Origin: Neofusicoccum parvum | Lineage: Eukaryota; Ascomycota; Dothideomycetes; Botryosphaeriales; Botryosphaeriaceae | Direction: 5' to 3' | Length of the DNA: 64,000 bases | Assembly (NCBI GenBank): GCA_020912385.1 | Contig: CP087221.1 | Location: 1,240,001 to 1,304,000, forward strand | Shown: piece by piece, positions 35,747-47,030 of the stretch | Position numbering within the stretch: the first letter of the stretch is position 1 | Layout of the letters: each line of letters starts with the position of its first letter | The notes under the pieces: generated by a model | Told to the model about the DNA's origin: nothing | Database searches by the model: none | Seen by the model: only the letters and a program-made list of their open reading frames with translations | Position numbers and translations under genes: made by a program

Positions 35747-37917
35747 CTTGAATCAAGGATGGGAAGGCTAGAAGGCAGAGAAGGTGAAAGAGTTGGTGGT
35801 CTGCTTGACTGAACGGCTTGGGGGCTTGATTGACTCGGGAAGCTCAAAGGAGTGCTGCTTCTGGAGGCTGGGTGCTGAAGTTGGAATTGTTGAGTCAAAC
35901 ACGGCGGCAGGCGTAGGCCTTTATAACATAGGAGAAATCTGCATCTGTATAGACGCTGCGGTGGCGCCCCAGCGCCATCACAATCTACCAGGCCGCACTG
36001 GCTCTCACGCTGTAGATGGCCCGGGGGCCTGTCAAACGGCGATTGCCATGCTTGGGGCTCGCTGCGCCCAGGCACAACAGCTTGGCCGACAGCGCCGGTC
36101 CAGCGCTGCCGGGGATGGCTTGGCGAGCGATTGGAGCAGGTAGGTGGTGAGGGAAGAGGAGGGAGCATGTGCAGGCCGGGGCGGGCTGGGTCGCTGGCGC
36201 CACGCCACGGTTTGGAGGGCGGCGCACGCGGCGCTCACGCCCGCCTGCGCCCTCGAGCGTTGCGGAAAACACCTGCAGCGCGGGCCCGACGAGGCTGAGA
36301 GCACGGGGATACCGCTGCTGGCGGTGCGGCGGTGGTGGAACGGCCTGACTCGAGAGCCGGGCGGGCAGGCACGGGTCGTGGAGGAGCAGCGGAGGGCAAG
36401 GCCACGCGGCCGCTGTTTCGGGCTTGGCATGTCGAGTGCGTCGCCATGGTGCGGGCGGGAGGGCGGAGTTTCAGGACAGGCCGTGTGGGAGAGGGAACGG
36501 GGGCCCAGGCCAGCGCAGCGAGCCGCGCGGGGAGCGCCCGACGACGGGACGCTCGCCATTCCTGCCGAGGCGCCCACGCGCGGCCGCTCTCCCTCGCCTT
36601 CCCTCTTCCCTTCCACCTCCATCCACCTGCCTCCCGCCCAGCTCCGGCTGCCCACTCCGCCGCCGCCGCCCCGCGAGCCTCTCCAGCTGCCTGCTACAGC
36701 AGCGCTATCGTATTGCTCAGTCTTGGCGCTCGCGCGTGCTGACACGCCGCCGTCTCACTCCGCCAAAGCGCTGCGCTAAGCATTGGGCGATCGCAAAGTC
36801 TAATCTCTGAGTTTAATTCCCGCCCTTGCGGTGGCTTTCCCTGCCAGCGCAAACTGTCGGTGGGCTGACAGTGACAGAGCACCCCCAGCTCCGCCCAAAC
36901 ACCCGTCACGCTCCTCGTCAAGCTTTGGTGTCAATGCCGTCGGCACAGGGCCACTGCAACGGCTCTTGGCGCCTACGTAACCTGCATCCCCATCTCTGCT
37001 CCACTCCCTGGTCGATCTTGGCCCTGGCACCATCGCCAGCCGCCGCAGCAGATTGATTCGAGAACACGAGCCCTGTCAGCCATGTCAACCGTCTGTCTGG
37101 CCTGACTGACTCTCTGCCCTCCGCCAAGCATGCTACATGATACGGCTCAAGAGCACGCCTCTCGTGGCCCCCACCGCCAGCATTGGCGATCCTCCACAGC
37201 CTCACAGCGAGCATCCATGCGCGCCCAAGGCACAGTGATTACCCGGGACTCTCCTCACCGGCACCGCCGAAAAGGGAGGGCTTCGGGAGTCGTGGATGCC
37301 CTACCGCGACTCGCAACACGCGTATCCTCTTCACCAGCGACGCTGGGCGTGCATCCGGCTGCCTCGCAGATCGTTCTCCCCAGCAGATCGGCGTGTTCCA
37401 AATGGTCCCATTCGCTGCCGGAACGACGGCCGTCAAGTTCTCTAGAACCTGCGGAGCGTGCGCGAAACGGAACATGCCTATCTCCTTTTGCTTGGCGACC
37501 GTTGTGCCAGGCCTTTTGGCGAGCACCACGGCCGTAGCGCTGTTCTAGCCTGCTGCGCAATGTTTCTAGCGATGCAGTTGACGCAATGGTTGACACACTG
37601 TCAGCGTTTTGACGTGAGTTTGGGCTGCGGTAGTCGGTTGTTTCGCCAGCCGAGCCGATACTTACTGGCTGCCTTGTGCTGTAGGTACCATGGCTCCAAA
37701 TATCCGCGCCCTACCGAGATTCCCGCCAGTCCACTGCCTCCGTGGCACAGCCCTACCCGAACGAGCCACGGGCCGGCCCCAAACAGGTCTACAGACATGC
37801 AAACTCTCCGAGGTGACACCTTTAGACTTTACAGCATTCACTTTCGGTCGTTTTGCCTCTTGGCTATGGCTGTGTTTCTCCAGCACGCCTGTTTGTCATG
37901 CTGCGTTTCCCTTCTGT
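35747..37917. other. Gene-free region upstream of carbonic anhydrase
   Basis: 2.17 kb. The GC-rich stretch 36030-36780 is open in most frames on both strands (up to 237 codons). The peptides are Arg/Pro/Ala/Ser-rich without any motif, and I treat them as shadows. I see no RNA gene or repeat. Confidence 0.5.
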
Positions 37918-39075
37918 CTATGTGAACACGTCCGGTGAGATGTTGAGCAGCCCTTCCACTTCGAACCCAATGTCCTGGCATTCTTCCGTGCACCCGAGAA
38001 GTCTTGGATATGCCAACCGGGGAAGCGAATTCTCTGAGTCTCTCGAACTTTCCTTCCGATACACAAAGAACCCTTTGTATTCCACTTTAGTCCCCTTTTT
38101 CCACAGCTTGAGAGCGACATCGTTGAACTGGCGAACCCGGGTCCAATCCAACTGGTCAATCGCGTTGACAATCATCCACCGCAGACGCGTGCCCGACCAC
38201 CGCCGACTCCAGCTCATGTAGCTCCCTACCGTTTCCGGCGTGCACACGACAATGTTAGGCTTGACGTCCTCGAAGTCCTTGCGGCGCCAGTGCTCCGGGG
38301 TTGTCATACGCCAATGGTCCGCGACCACGGCCGCGTCCCCCGTGCCCAGGCCCCCGAGACGGTCGTACAACTCCCGTGAGATCTTCTCGGCGCTGTGATC
38401 GTTGTCCGCGATGATGAGCGCGAGCACGTTCTCCCTCCGCATGTCCTTCTGTGCGCCGCGCAGCGTGGCTAGGTCGTGGAGCAGCGGAATCATCCAGCCG
38501 TACTCTCCGTGCCTGCGCTCGTTGTCGCCGCAGCCCTCCCGCACCATCAGCCGCACGTTGCCGCGGAAGCCGCGGCCGTGGTCCCACATCGCGGCCAGCG
38601 TCGTGATGGGCTCGGGCGTGTGCTTGAGCGGGTCGACGTACTCCGCCAGCATCCTGGCGAGCGGCGTCTTGAATAACCGCCGCACGCGCGGATTGAGCGC
38701 GCGCAGGACGCGCCTCATGTCCAGCGGGTCGTGGGCCCTGGCGATGGCGGCCTCGAATTCTTCGGGGAGGGTACCGTAGTCCTCGCCATCGTCCGAGGAC
38801 TCTTCCCGGTCATCGGCTGGTGGAGTTGTGTCTGCACCGTGGAATCGGTTGCGCTCGCGCTCCTGGAGGAGTTCGTAGAGCGCATCGTATCTTTCTAGGA
38901 GGCCCGGAGGGTATGGCGCGGTGCTTTCCTCGCTGCTCTGTCGGCTCCTGACGGGCTCGGCGTCTGGGGTGCCTGGGGTGCCTGGGCGGTCTGCTTGACG
39001 ACGTCTTCCGAAGCGGAAGAGCCTACCGATGTCGGGCAAGAGCCCGCCGATGTCGAATTCCAACACCGGAAACAT
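37918..39075 (-). CDS. Hypothetical protein with an eroded DEAD-box helicase lobe
   Basis: Single-exon gene of 385 residues, not assignable to a named protein. From about residue 150 it can be aligned by eye with the first RecA lobe of DEAD-box helicases: HTPEPITTLAAMW for the Q motif; GCGDNERRHGEYGWMIPLLHDL where GSGKT plus the following helix would be (about 181-202); LIIADNDHSAEKISREL for motif Ia; PNIVVCTPETV (about 274-283) for motif Ib; and RWMIVNAIDQLDW (about 299-311) where [11 protein letters not shown] would be. The lysine of Walker A and the DEAD acidic residues are missing, and there is no second lobe. It is therefore unlikely to hydrolyse ATP. The N-terminus is acidic and disordered-looking. 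It could be a pseudo-enzyme or a decaying paralogue, for example of an Mrh4-like helicase. Confidence 0.65.
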   Translation of the reverse strand: MFPVLEFDIGGLLPDIGRLFRFGRRRQADRPGTPGTPDAEPVRSRQSSEESTAPYPPGLLERYDALYELLQERERNRFHGADTTPPADDREESSDDGEDYGTLPEEFEAAIARAHDPLDMRRVLRALNPRVRRLFKTPLARMLAEYVDPLKHTPEPITTLAAMWDHGRGFRGNVRLMVREGCGDNERRHGEYGWMIPLLHDLATLRGAQKDMRRENVLALIIADNDHSAEKISRELYDRLGGLGTGDAAVVADHWRMTTPEHWRRKDFEDVKPNIVVCTPETVGSYMSWSRRWSGTRLRWMIVNAIDQLDWTRVRQFNDVALKLWKKGTKVEYKGFFVYRKESSRDSENSLPRLAYPRLLGCTEECQDIGFEVEGLLNISPDVFT

Positions 39076-39444
39076 TATTATCCTGAATGTGTGAAAGAGT
39101 GACGATGGTGGTCTTGCTGACTGCTCTGTTTACGTAAATAGAATGAGGATGGTCCTTACGTGGAAGACTGTTGTGATGATGTTTGTGAAAGAAGCCAGGC
39201 GACGAGAAAAGACGGAGGAGGAAGTCTGCGCAGCGAGAGTAGAAGCAGCTACGCTGCATGCACACACAGCCAGAAGTAGCAAGCACCGTGGCGTGCACTG
39301 AGAACGGCAAGCAGCACTCATCCACAGCTCTGCAAAGTCTCACCTGACAATACTATCATCGTCATTCGGTCATGGTTACTGCCTACTGCATTGGGAATAC
39401 TCCATCCAACACTCCCCCCTCAACCCCGCCCGACGTCTCCCCTC
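39076..39444. other. Short intergenic between pseudo-helicase and carboxypeptidase
   Basis: 369 bp between the 5' end of the helicase-like gene and the 3' end of the carboxypeptidase gene. Nothing else seen. Confidence 0.5.
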
Positions 39445-41536
39445 TCACCAGCCCTGCAGCATGGGCAACCGCCCCCTCCCGCCCCTGCCCGACACCTGCC
39501 CGCTCGACCCCGTCTCGCTCGGCAGCGCTACATACGGCTCCGTGTGCGTCGCATTCGCGGGGCCCGTCGTGCTCAAATCCGCCGTGACCGGGTCCTCACC
39601 GGTCGCGATGTCGTAGTGGAAAATCGTCCTGTTGAACATGGCTAGGCTGGCCTCGGGCTGGTAGAACGGCACCTCGTGGCCGGCCTCGTAGATGCGCAGG
39701 AACGAGAAGTTGCCGTACTGGCGCACCTCGCCGTACTCGGTGCCGTCGAGCACGAAGGGCGCGTAGCCGGCGGCGCGGAACTCGTCGGCGTGGGTGTAGT
39801 TGACGGCGAGCGAGACGGCCTGCCCGCCGAACCAGTTGCAGATGTAGTCGGCGTCGCCATAGAAGAGGGCGACGCGCACGCCTGCCGCGAGGAGCTGCTC
39901 GAGGTCCTCGATGAAGTTGGGGTAGACGAAGTCGCCGGTTTGCTGGAAGGCGTAGTAGATGTCGTTGTTCCCTTCCGAGTAGTTGAGGTTGACTGCGGAG
40001 AAAGGTCAGTTTGGGGAGGGCAGGTTGGTGGAAGGAAGAATGCACCTCCGAGAGCGTTCTGGACCCAGGCCTGGTTCAGATAGTCGGGGAAATATTCCGG
40101 AGGCGTAGGGTCGTCGTACGGGTGACGGATGTCGTAAACGCCGCGGCCTGGAGACTGGTGAGCATGGTGTGCGATGTGCCGGTGGAGGTGATGTGAGTTT
40201 ACCTCCGAAGTTGTAGTACACTCCCTCGACGTTATCCCGGCACAGGGACGCAGCCTCGGAGCATAGGGCCTGCCCGGAAAGCGTGCCGCGGTCGGCTTCA
40301 CGGCAGGCTTCAACCTGTTGTCTTCTCGTAAGCTTCCGATCCCCCCTGAACCTCCAAAACGGCGCTTACCAGGTCAAGACAGCCGCTCGGCATATGCAGC
40401 GCGATCTGAGCATATTGGTAGATGGTGTCGTTGTAGGCCTTGATGCCGTAGGTGTTGTTCACGGCGAACTCAGGATAGTACGGCACTTGCGTGTATTCGT
40501 CGATGATTCCGTTGCCAACCTGCTCTCCATCAGCCATTGTTCTCAGCTGACCCCGCCGAGCAGAAGCTTACACCGAGGGAGTTGAAGTTCAGCTGGACAC
40601 CGGAAGCCGTGCCGTTGGCGATGGCCAGGTTCTGCTCGTAGAAATAGTTGTAGAACGCGGGCCCGTAGTGTCCACTGAACACCGTTAGTGCGCGGCAGAC
40701 GCGATCCGGGCAACTTCAACCACGTACCCGTAGCTCTCCGTCCACAAGTTGAAGTCCTTGCTCTCGACCTCGCTGTCGAGCTGGGGAAGGGCGCTCAGGA
40801 AACCCTGCAGGACGTGGTACGCCGCAACAGCCGCCAGGTCGGTGGTGTCAAGCTCGGTAGCGTTGATGACCGGGTATCTGCCGTAGTCGGTGCCCTTATT
40901 ATCCGGCTCGAAAGCCCCGGTAATGTTGTTGAAACTGCCGACGCCCTCCTCGGAGTACGAGAAGCCGGTGCCAACCGGCTGACTCAGGAAAAGAAGGCTG
41001 GACACTTCGTTCCAGGAGTACGGGTTTACCGCCGAAGTCAAGTTCGCAGTAATGTTGCACGGCCCGAGTTCTACACGAGGCACTGTCAGCATCAGCCAGC
41101 AGAGGGTTCCGCGCCCTGGACTGACCCTGGAACAAGCCGATGAGGGAATCGGAACCAGGCCCTCCGTTCAGCCACAGGGTGATGGGATCGTTGGCCGGGT
41201 CTCTTCGCGACTCAAAGAACATGAAGAACGTGTGGGCGTCCGGGGCAATGTCAATGTAGCCGGAATAGCTGGGGCGAGGCAATTGGTCAAGGCTTGCCCA
41301 GAAAAGCTTGGTTGCGACAGAACTCACGAGTTGACGCCGGGGGTGGTCTCGCAAACGCCGTGCTTGCCAGGCTCCTTGTAGCGGATGGTGACATTGGCCG
41401 GGGAGACAATGGTCTTGACGTCGGTGGCATCGGCCGGCAGCTGTCTCGCGTTGAGCGGCAGCTTGATGAAGGCCGACACGCCAGCGGCGGACAGCAGCGC
41501 CGCAGCAGCGCCGGTGCGGATGGCCTGGCTCAACAT
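39445..41536 (-). CDS. Secreted or vacuolar serine carboxypeptidase (peptidase family S10)
   Basis: Removes C-terminal residues from peptides at acid pH. Eight exons (41536-41328, 41268-41126, 41070-40728, 40674-40572, 40519-40370, 40314-40203, 40147-40046, 39992-39445) give 569 residues; the seven introns are 52-59 bp. A signal peptide ([14 protein letters not shown]) starts the protein. Family blocks are [21 protein letters not shown] and [10 protein letters not shown]. The catalytic triad is S230 in TESYGG (rebuilt across intron 3), D436 in GDADYICNW and H493 in [11 protein letters not shown]. Usual yeast CPY has GESYAG; TESYGG is the common filamentous-fungal variant. Many N-glycosylation sequons support secretion. 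Confidence 0.95.
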
Positions 41537-42321
41537 GGTTGCGGAAATGGAGCAGCAGCCGAGCAGAAACAGAGGGCAAGCGTCGGCGGGACGCAGGAAA
41601 CGCCGGCCGCGGGGTCATATTTAAGGGCGGTGGTGCAAGAGTCAGTGCCGTCATGTAAGCGGGAGCAGCTGGGATCCAGATCTTGTGCTTAGCCGGTTGA
41701 GGAAGGTGGTCGCAAAGCGCTGCTTGTCGGGCAGCCGAACCGGGAAGCTCGCCATGCCGGCCAGCCAGTTCCTGCGTGTCCGCGGTGGGGAAGAGGCTCC
41801 CTCAGGATCGCAGACCGGGTTCGCGGCCAATGCGCAAGCCTCGCCAAGTCGGCGCGGCAGAAGCTTGAGAGGCGATGCGCAGAAGAGCATGCGGCGGTTG
41901 CGCAGCACGTCACCTCACCCGCCTGAGAGCTCGCATTTGCGCCCCCGGCCCGCCGTCTCCCTGGCCACAGACGGCGCTGTGTCGCCGTGTTCCTCGACTC
42001 CAGACCGCCTCCGTTCCGTCGATACAGCCGGGAAGGATAGCAGCATGGCAAACGAGATCAAGGCCCGCAGTTGCATTGCGGACGGGCAGGTAACTTTAAG
42101 CTTCACAGTTTGGCGCAAAGTGAAAAGGAGCGGCCGGCAGGCGTGGCGAGAGGCATTAATTCCCGCTGCGCAGAAACGCAGGATTGCGGGGCACAGGCAA
42201 GAGTGACCTCGCGGTATCGCAGCAATCCGCGGCGGCTAAAACCACGTCGACAGCCTGTTATCGCTTGCCATGTCGCCTGCTGTGCCGCCTCCGAGCAAAA
42301 GAAAGGCAAAAAGGTGAGTTG

Positions 42322-42471
42322 TTCCGTTACCGGGAATCGAACCCGGGCCGCTCCGGCACTGAAGTTCAAGCGATCTTGAAAGCCTGGCTGGTCGTTAGTC
42401 GATGCGTCGCGCTGATGGTGGAGCCGGCGGGAGGAACGTACGGAGAATCCTAACCCCTAGACCATAACGGA
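42322..42471 (-). tRNA. tRNA-like gene (Glu/Asp-type body) with an 85-nt anticodon-arm insert
   Basis: On the minus strand the ends pair perfectly (TCCGTTA with TAACGGA, followed by A). The A box TGGTCTAGGGG, the D arm, and the B box GGTTCGATTCC with a 5-bp T stem (CCGGG/CCCGG) are all intact. The anticodon stem CTCCG (ending 42441) pairs with CGGAG (42355-42351). Between them lie 85 nt instead of 7, implying a 78-nt intron at the usual 37/38 site. That position would make nucleotide 33 an A rather than the near-invariant U, and the anticodon CGT, which does not fit the Glu-like body. Either the arm has a non-canonical intron, or this is a disrupted tRNA-Glu copy. The isotype is left open. 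Confidence 0.6.
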
Positions 42472-42678
42472 GGCTGAGGTGCTGGAGATGGTCGCCGAGT
42501 TTTGACGTACTTGTCCTCCACTGACTTGGTCCGTTCACCAAAGCACTGAAGACGCGGCGGACACCAGCTCGTCTCGAGCGTCAATACATAGATGGCATCG
42601 CATGAAGCTTGCCGCAAGCAGTGGCCACACGCAACGTGATTGCTGAGAGTCGGCGGGAGAGTCGCGAGGCGGGTCTGG

Positions 42679-42699
42679 GTGCCTGGTGCCTGGTGCCTG
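42679..42699. repeat. 7-bp tandem repeat GTGCCTG, three copies
   Basis: Three head-to-tail GTGCCTG units about 210 bp from the tRNA-like gene. No functional context seen. Confidence 0.85.
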
Positions 42700-43662
42700 G
42701 CTTGATGGCGTGATGCGCCGGGTCGGGAGCGCGCGGAACGAGCGCTTGCCCCCTCCAGCGAACCACCGCGGAACCACGAAGCCACCACCCAAGCCGCCAG
42801 CGACACTCGGTCTCCGCTGCACGCCGTCGGCGCCACCACCACAGCTCAGAGCTTAGAATGCCCCAGCATACTGCAGCACTGGGTCAAGCCAACAGCTCTT
42901 CGCTGCCACTCCAGCTCCGCCGCCTTCACCCACGCTGTAGGCGCTTTGCGAGACTGTCGTCGTTTCACCACGAGACAATCCTAGAATTGCTTGCATATTA
43001 CTCGCTCCCCCGGTGCAGGAGGGATCCTATTTCTACCTCAATCAAGCCTGTTGGCCTTCTGTTTGTCTTCCGGAATCCTGTCCACCAAGGATGCCTGCGA
43101 CGCAGCTCGTGATGAAAGCCTGTGGCTCTAGCAATCCGCCTCATCCCGTCTGCCATGTACTATTCAACGCGCACCCCAGAGACCGCCACGCGCGAGAGTG
43201 AGGAGTCGCATGCCAGAAGAGATCGCAAATCAGCATCCATGCTCCCGGTCGTCCAAACCAGCCTGGATCATCATCGCGGAATGCAGAAAGAGGGTGTCAA
43301 AGGCTGAGGCCATCCGGATCAGGCTGGAAATAGCGCAGAGGCGGTGCTGCATGGTCTCCCCGGTGGCGGCAAAGACCCCGCCGTCTATCCTCACATGTCA
43401 CAACTACAGAGAGCCTTTGCGCGCTCGGATTTTGGAGATGGGCATGCCAAAATTGCTGCAATCTCCAAGGAACATCAGATCTGAGCGGGAGCACATCGTT
43501 GGAGGCGGCCCGATACCGTGGGACCGGCATGCAAGGAGTTTATTCCCGTCCAACTCTCGGCCACACTAGCGACGGACACAGCTGTCAGGCCATTTTGGCC
43601 GAAAACCTTAGAGCCAGGCAAGCCATTTGGCATCGTTCCATCCGCCCGGCATCAACTTCGAA

Positions 43663-43872
43663 CGTCTGGCCAAGACCTTGGCTGATCTGGGGCCACACGG
43701 AGCGCTCGCTGAAGGTCGCTGGGACGGCTTTCTTGTAGCACCACGTGCTAAGCTTGTTCCTGATTTTGCACCCACGATCCGGGCCTCCGCCGACCGACGG
43801 AAGAGAGCTATTGACTAAGCTGTGTCTGGTGGCGGACTTCACCTTCGGACGTCTGGCCAAGACCTTGGCTGA
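43663..43872 (+). repeat. Dispersed 23-bp direct repeat, two copies 187 bp apart
   Basis: Identical 23-mers at 43663-43685 and 43850-43872 (starting CGTCTGGCCAAGACC), with partial similarity extending about 10 bp on each side. On the plus strand both can be read as RLAKTLA(D/E)L peptides, but in different frames. This could be a duplicated exon fragment of a decayed gene or a degenerate repeat. Confidence 0.8.
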
Positions 43873-45731
43873 ACTCGAGGCCACTGATCACTGCTTCAAG
43901 CATCCGGGAAGATGGGTGGTGGGTGTCACGGCATTCGATATCTTGCGCCTTGCGTTCGGCATGATCTGGCTGTATGGTGTTTGTGGTAACGTTCCACCCT
44001 CGTCCAGCTTGTGGCGCGCATTCTTAACGTCATCTGAGCGCGAGCTTGAACGTTGCAGACCTAGGAGTATGGTTGCGCGACGAGGTAGCCATCTTGTGCT
44101 TGAAGCTGCGTGAAAGTGCCAGCTTCCCAACCCGTACCAATGAGGGCAGCCATGCGGCAACCGAGAACAATTGCAGCATTCCAACACTCTTCCCATGCCT
44201 GCTGAACTGTCTTTTACACGATGCTACGACAGGGCTGTCGAGATACTGAGGCTCTGAATACTGACTGTGCTAAGTGGCCAAGCTTAACTAGCGCGAGTCC
44301 TGTTGCGGGTTTTCAAATTCCAAATCCCGCTGACGCTCAATCGCCTGCTCGTCTCCTTTCAGCTGCGCATGAAGGGCATTCGTGCTTCGTTTCGTCCAAG
44401 TTCTGATCGGGCCAGACGGCGCCTCTCATGCTCCGGAGAAAGGAGAGACCCCACGATCCAGGATGATGGGAAAGCTGAACGTCCGCAGCAAATGCCGCTC
44501 TCTCCGGCGCACGTTTCGCACGGCACAGGACAGCACGACTCTCGCTCGTCGTCCTTAGATCATCCGAAACTGTTCTTTGGTACTTCGGGCCCGCGTCTAC
44601 ATCCGAGCAGCTGAGTCTCCCTCACCAAGACACGAGAAGTTTCTGTACCTCGCACTGCCTAGAACAGCTGAGTGTTTCGGCCGTCGCATTAAGCTCTTCG
44701 CACCACTTCGCCAGGGTGGCTTACAGGAGCCGCGGGCCTACAAAGCCAATCTAGCAGTCCTGCGGGCTGCGAACGCCATGGACGATTCCAGAAAAGATAG
44801 ACCCTGCTGGCATTGCCCTGCGCAAAGCTCTGCGATCAGCATGGCCGGTGGCGGACGCCGATAAACTTCCGGCCCGAGCAAAAGAAGAGAGCTGGTTTGG
44901 CACGGGGCTACGAGTACGAACGCATCGACAACGGCGGCGCTGCCTGTGCCACTCGTGTTCCGACAGCTGGCTATCTTGCGCACATCGGCTCTAATACGAG
45001 AACGTCCATAGACCCTTGCACGTGGCTGCAGAGAGGCGCAAGGAGGGTTGAGGTTCTTCGAGGCTCGGCGTCCGCAGTTAAGACTTCCCCAAGCGGTCAA
45101 GGGAATGCTTGTTGGCAATTGCGTTTCCATGTTCGGTGTTGGCAAGGGCAATGGCAATCACCGTAGGAGCTCCGCGTCCTCGACCGAAAATCCCACGTCT
45201 GGCCACAACGAGGGCTCTTGCGGCGCACTGCAGCCCGGCAATCCCTGCGAAACAGAGTCCCCAGGTTTCAGAACAAGGCAGCAGCTTACCCCCTACCACT
45301 CCACACGTGGCAACCCTAATTCCTTGACCGAGCCTCCTCCTGAATCCGGTATGGAGGCCTAGCAAGTGTTGCATCCAGGCTGGTTTCGGGAAAGCTATGC
45401 TACTTCGCTTCTCGGCCTAACTTTGATCTCGCTTGAAGTCCCGGACGGCGCGGTTGCGTTGTGCGCCGTGACTGAAGCCACGGATGCAAACCACTCCATG
45501 GGCTTCATTGACGGGTGTTTTCTCGTCCGACAGCACTTCAGTCCGACCGAGACGCGCGATCTGGACTCCCAAGGCTTGACGCTATAAGTACAGCTTCTTG
45601 CCGTCCTCCATGGCAGAATCCACCGACGGAAGGCATCTTGTATTCTTCACTGATCTCAAACTCGCCCAATCAACCCTTGACCTTCAGTCAGCATCGGCTC
45701 CTCCTCGAAGCCTCCAACTGCTGCCATTGAA

Positions 45732-47030
45732 ATGAACTCCGGCGGCAGACTTCGCATCGCAATCGTTGGCTCTGGCCTCGCCGGCCTCGCGGCCGCCCGC
45801 GTACTGCGCGAGAAGCACGCCGTGACCGTGTATGAGCGCGGCACGGCTTCGGTAGCCACGGGCGGGCAAGGCACGATTGCAACGCCCAACAGCGTCAAGA
45901 TCCTGGAGCTTCTGGGCTTTGACCACAAGCGTGTGCGCTCCGTGCAGTGCACCGGCTACCGGTCCTTCGACAAGGACGGAAACGTGATCAAGGACAATGA
46001 GATCAACCTCAAGAAGCGGTACGGTGCCGACCGGTTCATGCACCTGCGGTCGGACTACCGCGACGAGCTGCTGCGCCTGGCGACAGCGCCATCGGCCGAG
46101 CTGGGTGTCGAGGGCGAACCTGCCAAAATGGTGTTCGAGACGGCAGTCACTTCGATCAATCTGGACACGGGCATCTTTGAGCTCGGCGACGGCGGCAGCG
46201 GCGAGGCCGATCTCATCGTCGGTGAGCACTCAGCATATGCCCACACGTACAAAAGAGACATGACCGGACGCTAAATCACCGTCAGTTGCTGACGGCATCC
46301 ACTCCTACCTCCGCCACCACATCGTCGGCACGCGCGCCTGCCGCGCCCAGCTCACCGGCATGTCCTGCTTCCGCTTCGCGGCCTCGCGCGCCGCCGCGCT
46401 CGCCGCGCTCGACAACCACCTGCCCGAATACTTCGACCCGCACCGCGGCGAGGGCCGCTTCACCCTCATCGAAGCCAACGACGGCTCCTCGCGCGTCATC
46501 GCCGCGTACCCCTGCCGCGACTTCGAGTTCGTCAACATCACCTGCGCCTTCCCGACCCGCACCTCGATCGAGGACACCGTCTCCAGCTGGTGGGCCGAGG
46601 GCAACCGCGATGAGATGGCTGGCAGATTTTCCACGACTTCCCCGAGCACCTCGTGAAGCTGCTGCGCACCGCCGACAGCGTCAACCTCTGGGAGCTGCAG
46701 TATCTGGAGCCCCTGCCGACGTGGACGCGGGGCCGGGCCGGCGACGCCGCGCACGCGATGACGCCGCTGCAGGGGCAGGGCGCGAATATGGCCACGGAGG
46801 ACGCGGATGGGCTGAGGTTGCTGGCCGAGCCGTGGGTCACGGCGGCGGATGTGCCGGCGATCCTGAAGAGGTGGGAGGGCATGAGGAAGCCCAGGACGAC
46901 GCGGGTGCTGTATGATACGAGGCAGGTAGGTAGGGACATCCCGCCCGAGGAGAGGTTCAAGAACATGGATTTCAACTATGGGCATGGCGGGACTTATGAG
47001 GCGTTGAAGGAGGCGGAGGGGAAGGAGTGA
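45732..47030 (+). CDS. FAD-dependent aromatic-type monooxygenase with an apparent frameshift
   Basis: Flavoprotein hydroxylase of the salicylate/p-hydroxybenzoate type. Exons 45732-46221 and 46286 onward, with a 64-bp intron that joins LIV to ADGIHSYLRHHIVG. The FAD loop is VGSGLAGLAAARVLRE at residues 11-26, and the second FAD motif is GDAAHAMTPLQGQGANMATED. At 46621-46626 the frame breaks: upstream NRDEMAG is in one frame, and IFHDFPEHLVKLLRTAD, the natural continuation, is in another, as if one base were missing. An intron with donor GTCTCC at 46579 would restore frame but would delete the conserved SSWWAEG block, so I prefer a one-base deletion or sequence error. The total would be about 410 residues. 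If the break is real, the gene is a recent pseudogene. Confidence 0.75.

Larger units (their letters stand above)
41537..45731. other. 4.2-kb gene-poor stretch
   Basis: Apart from a tRNA-like gene at 42322-42471 and short repeats, no coding region is supported. Frames up to 170 codons occur on both strands but lack consistent codon use or motifs. Two copies of a 23-bp word near 43.67 and 43.86 kb encode similar peptides and may mark a decayed gene. Confidence 0.5.

Noticed and set aside
36032..36745. 237-codon minus-strand ORF and 211-codon plus-strand ORF in the same DNA
   Set aside because: Both strands open over the same GC-rich stretch; peptides lack motifs and ordered hydrophobicity.
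46579..46625. 47-bp intron that would cure the monooxygenase frameshift
   Set aside because: Donor GTCTCC is poor and splicing would remove the conserved SSWWAEG block.
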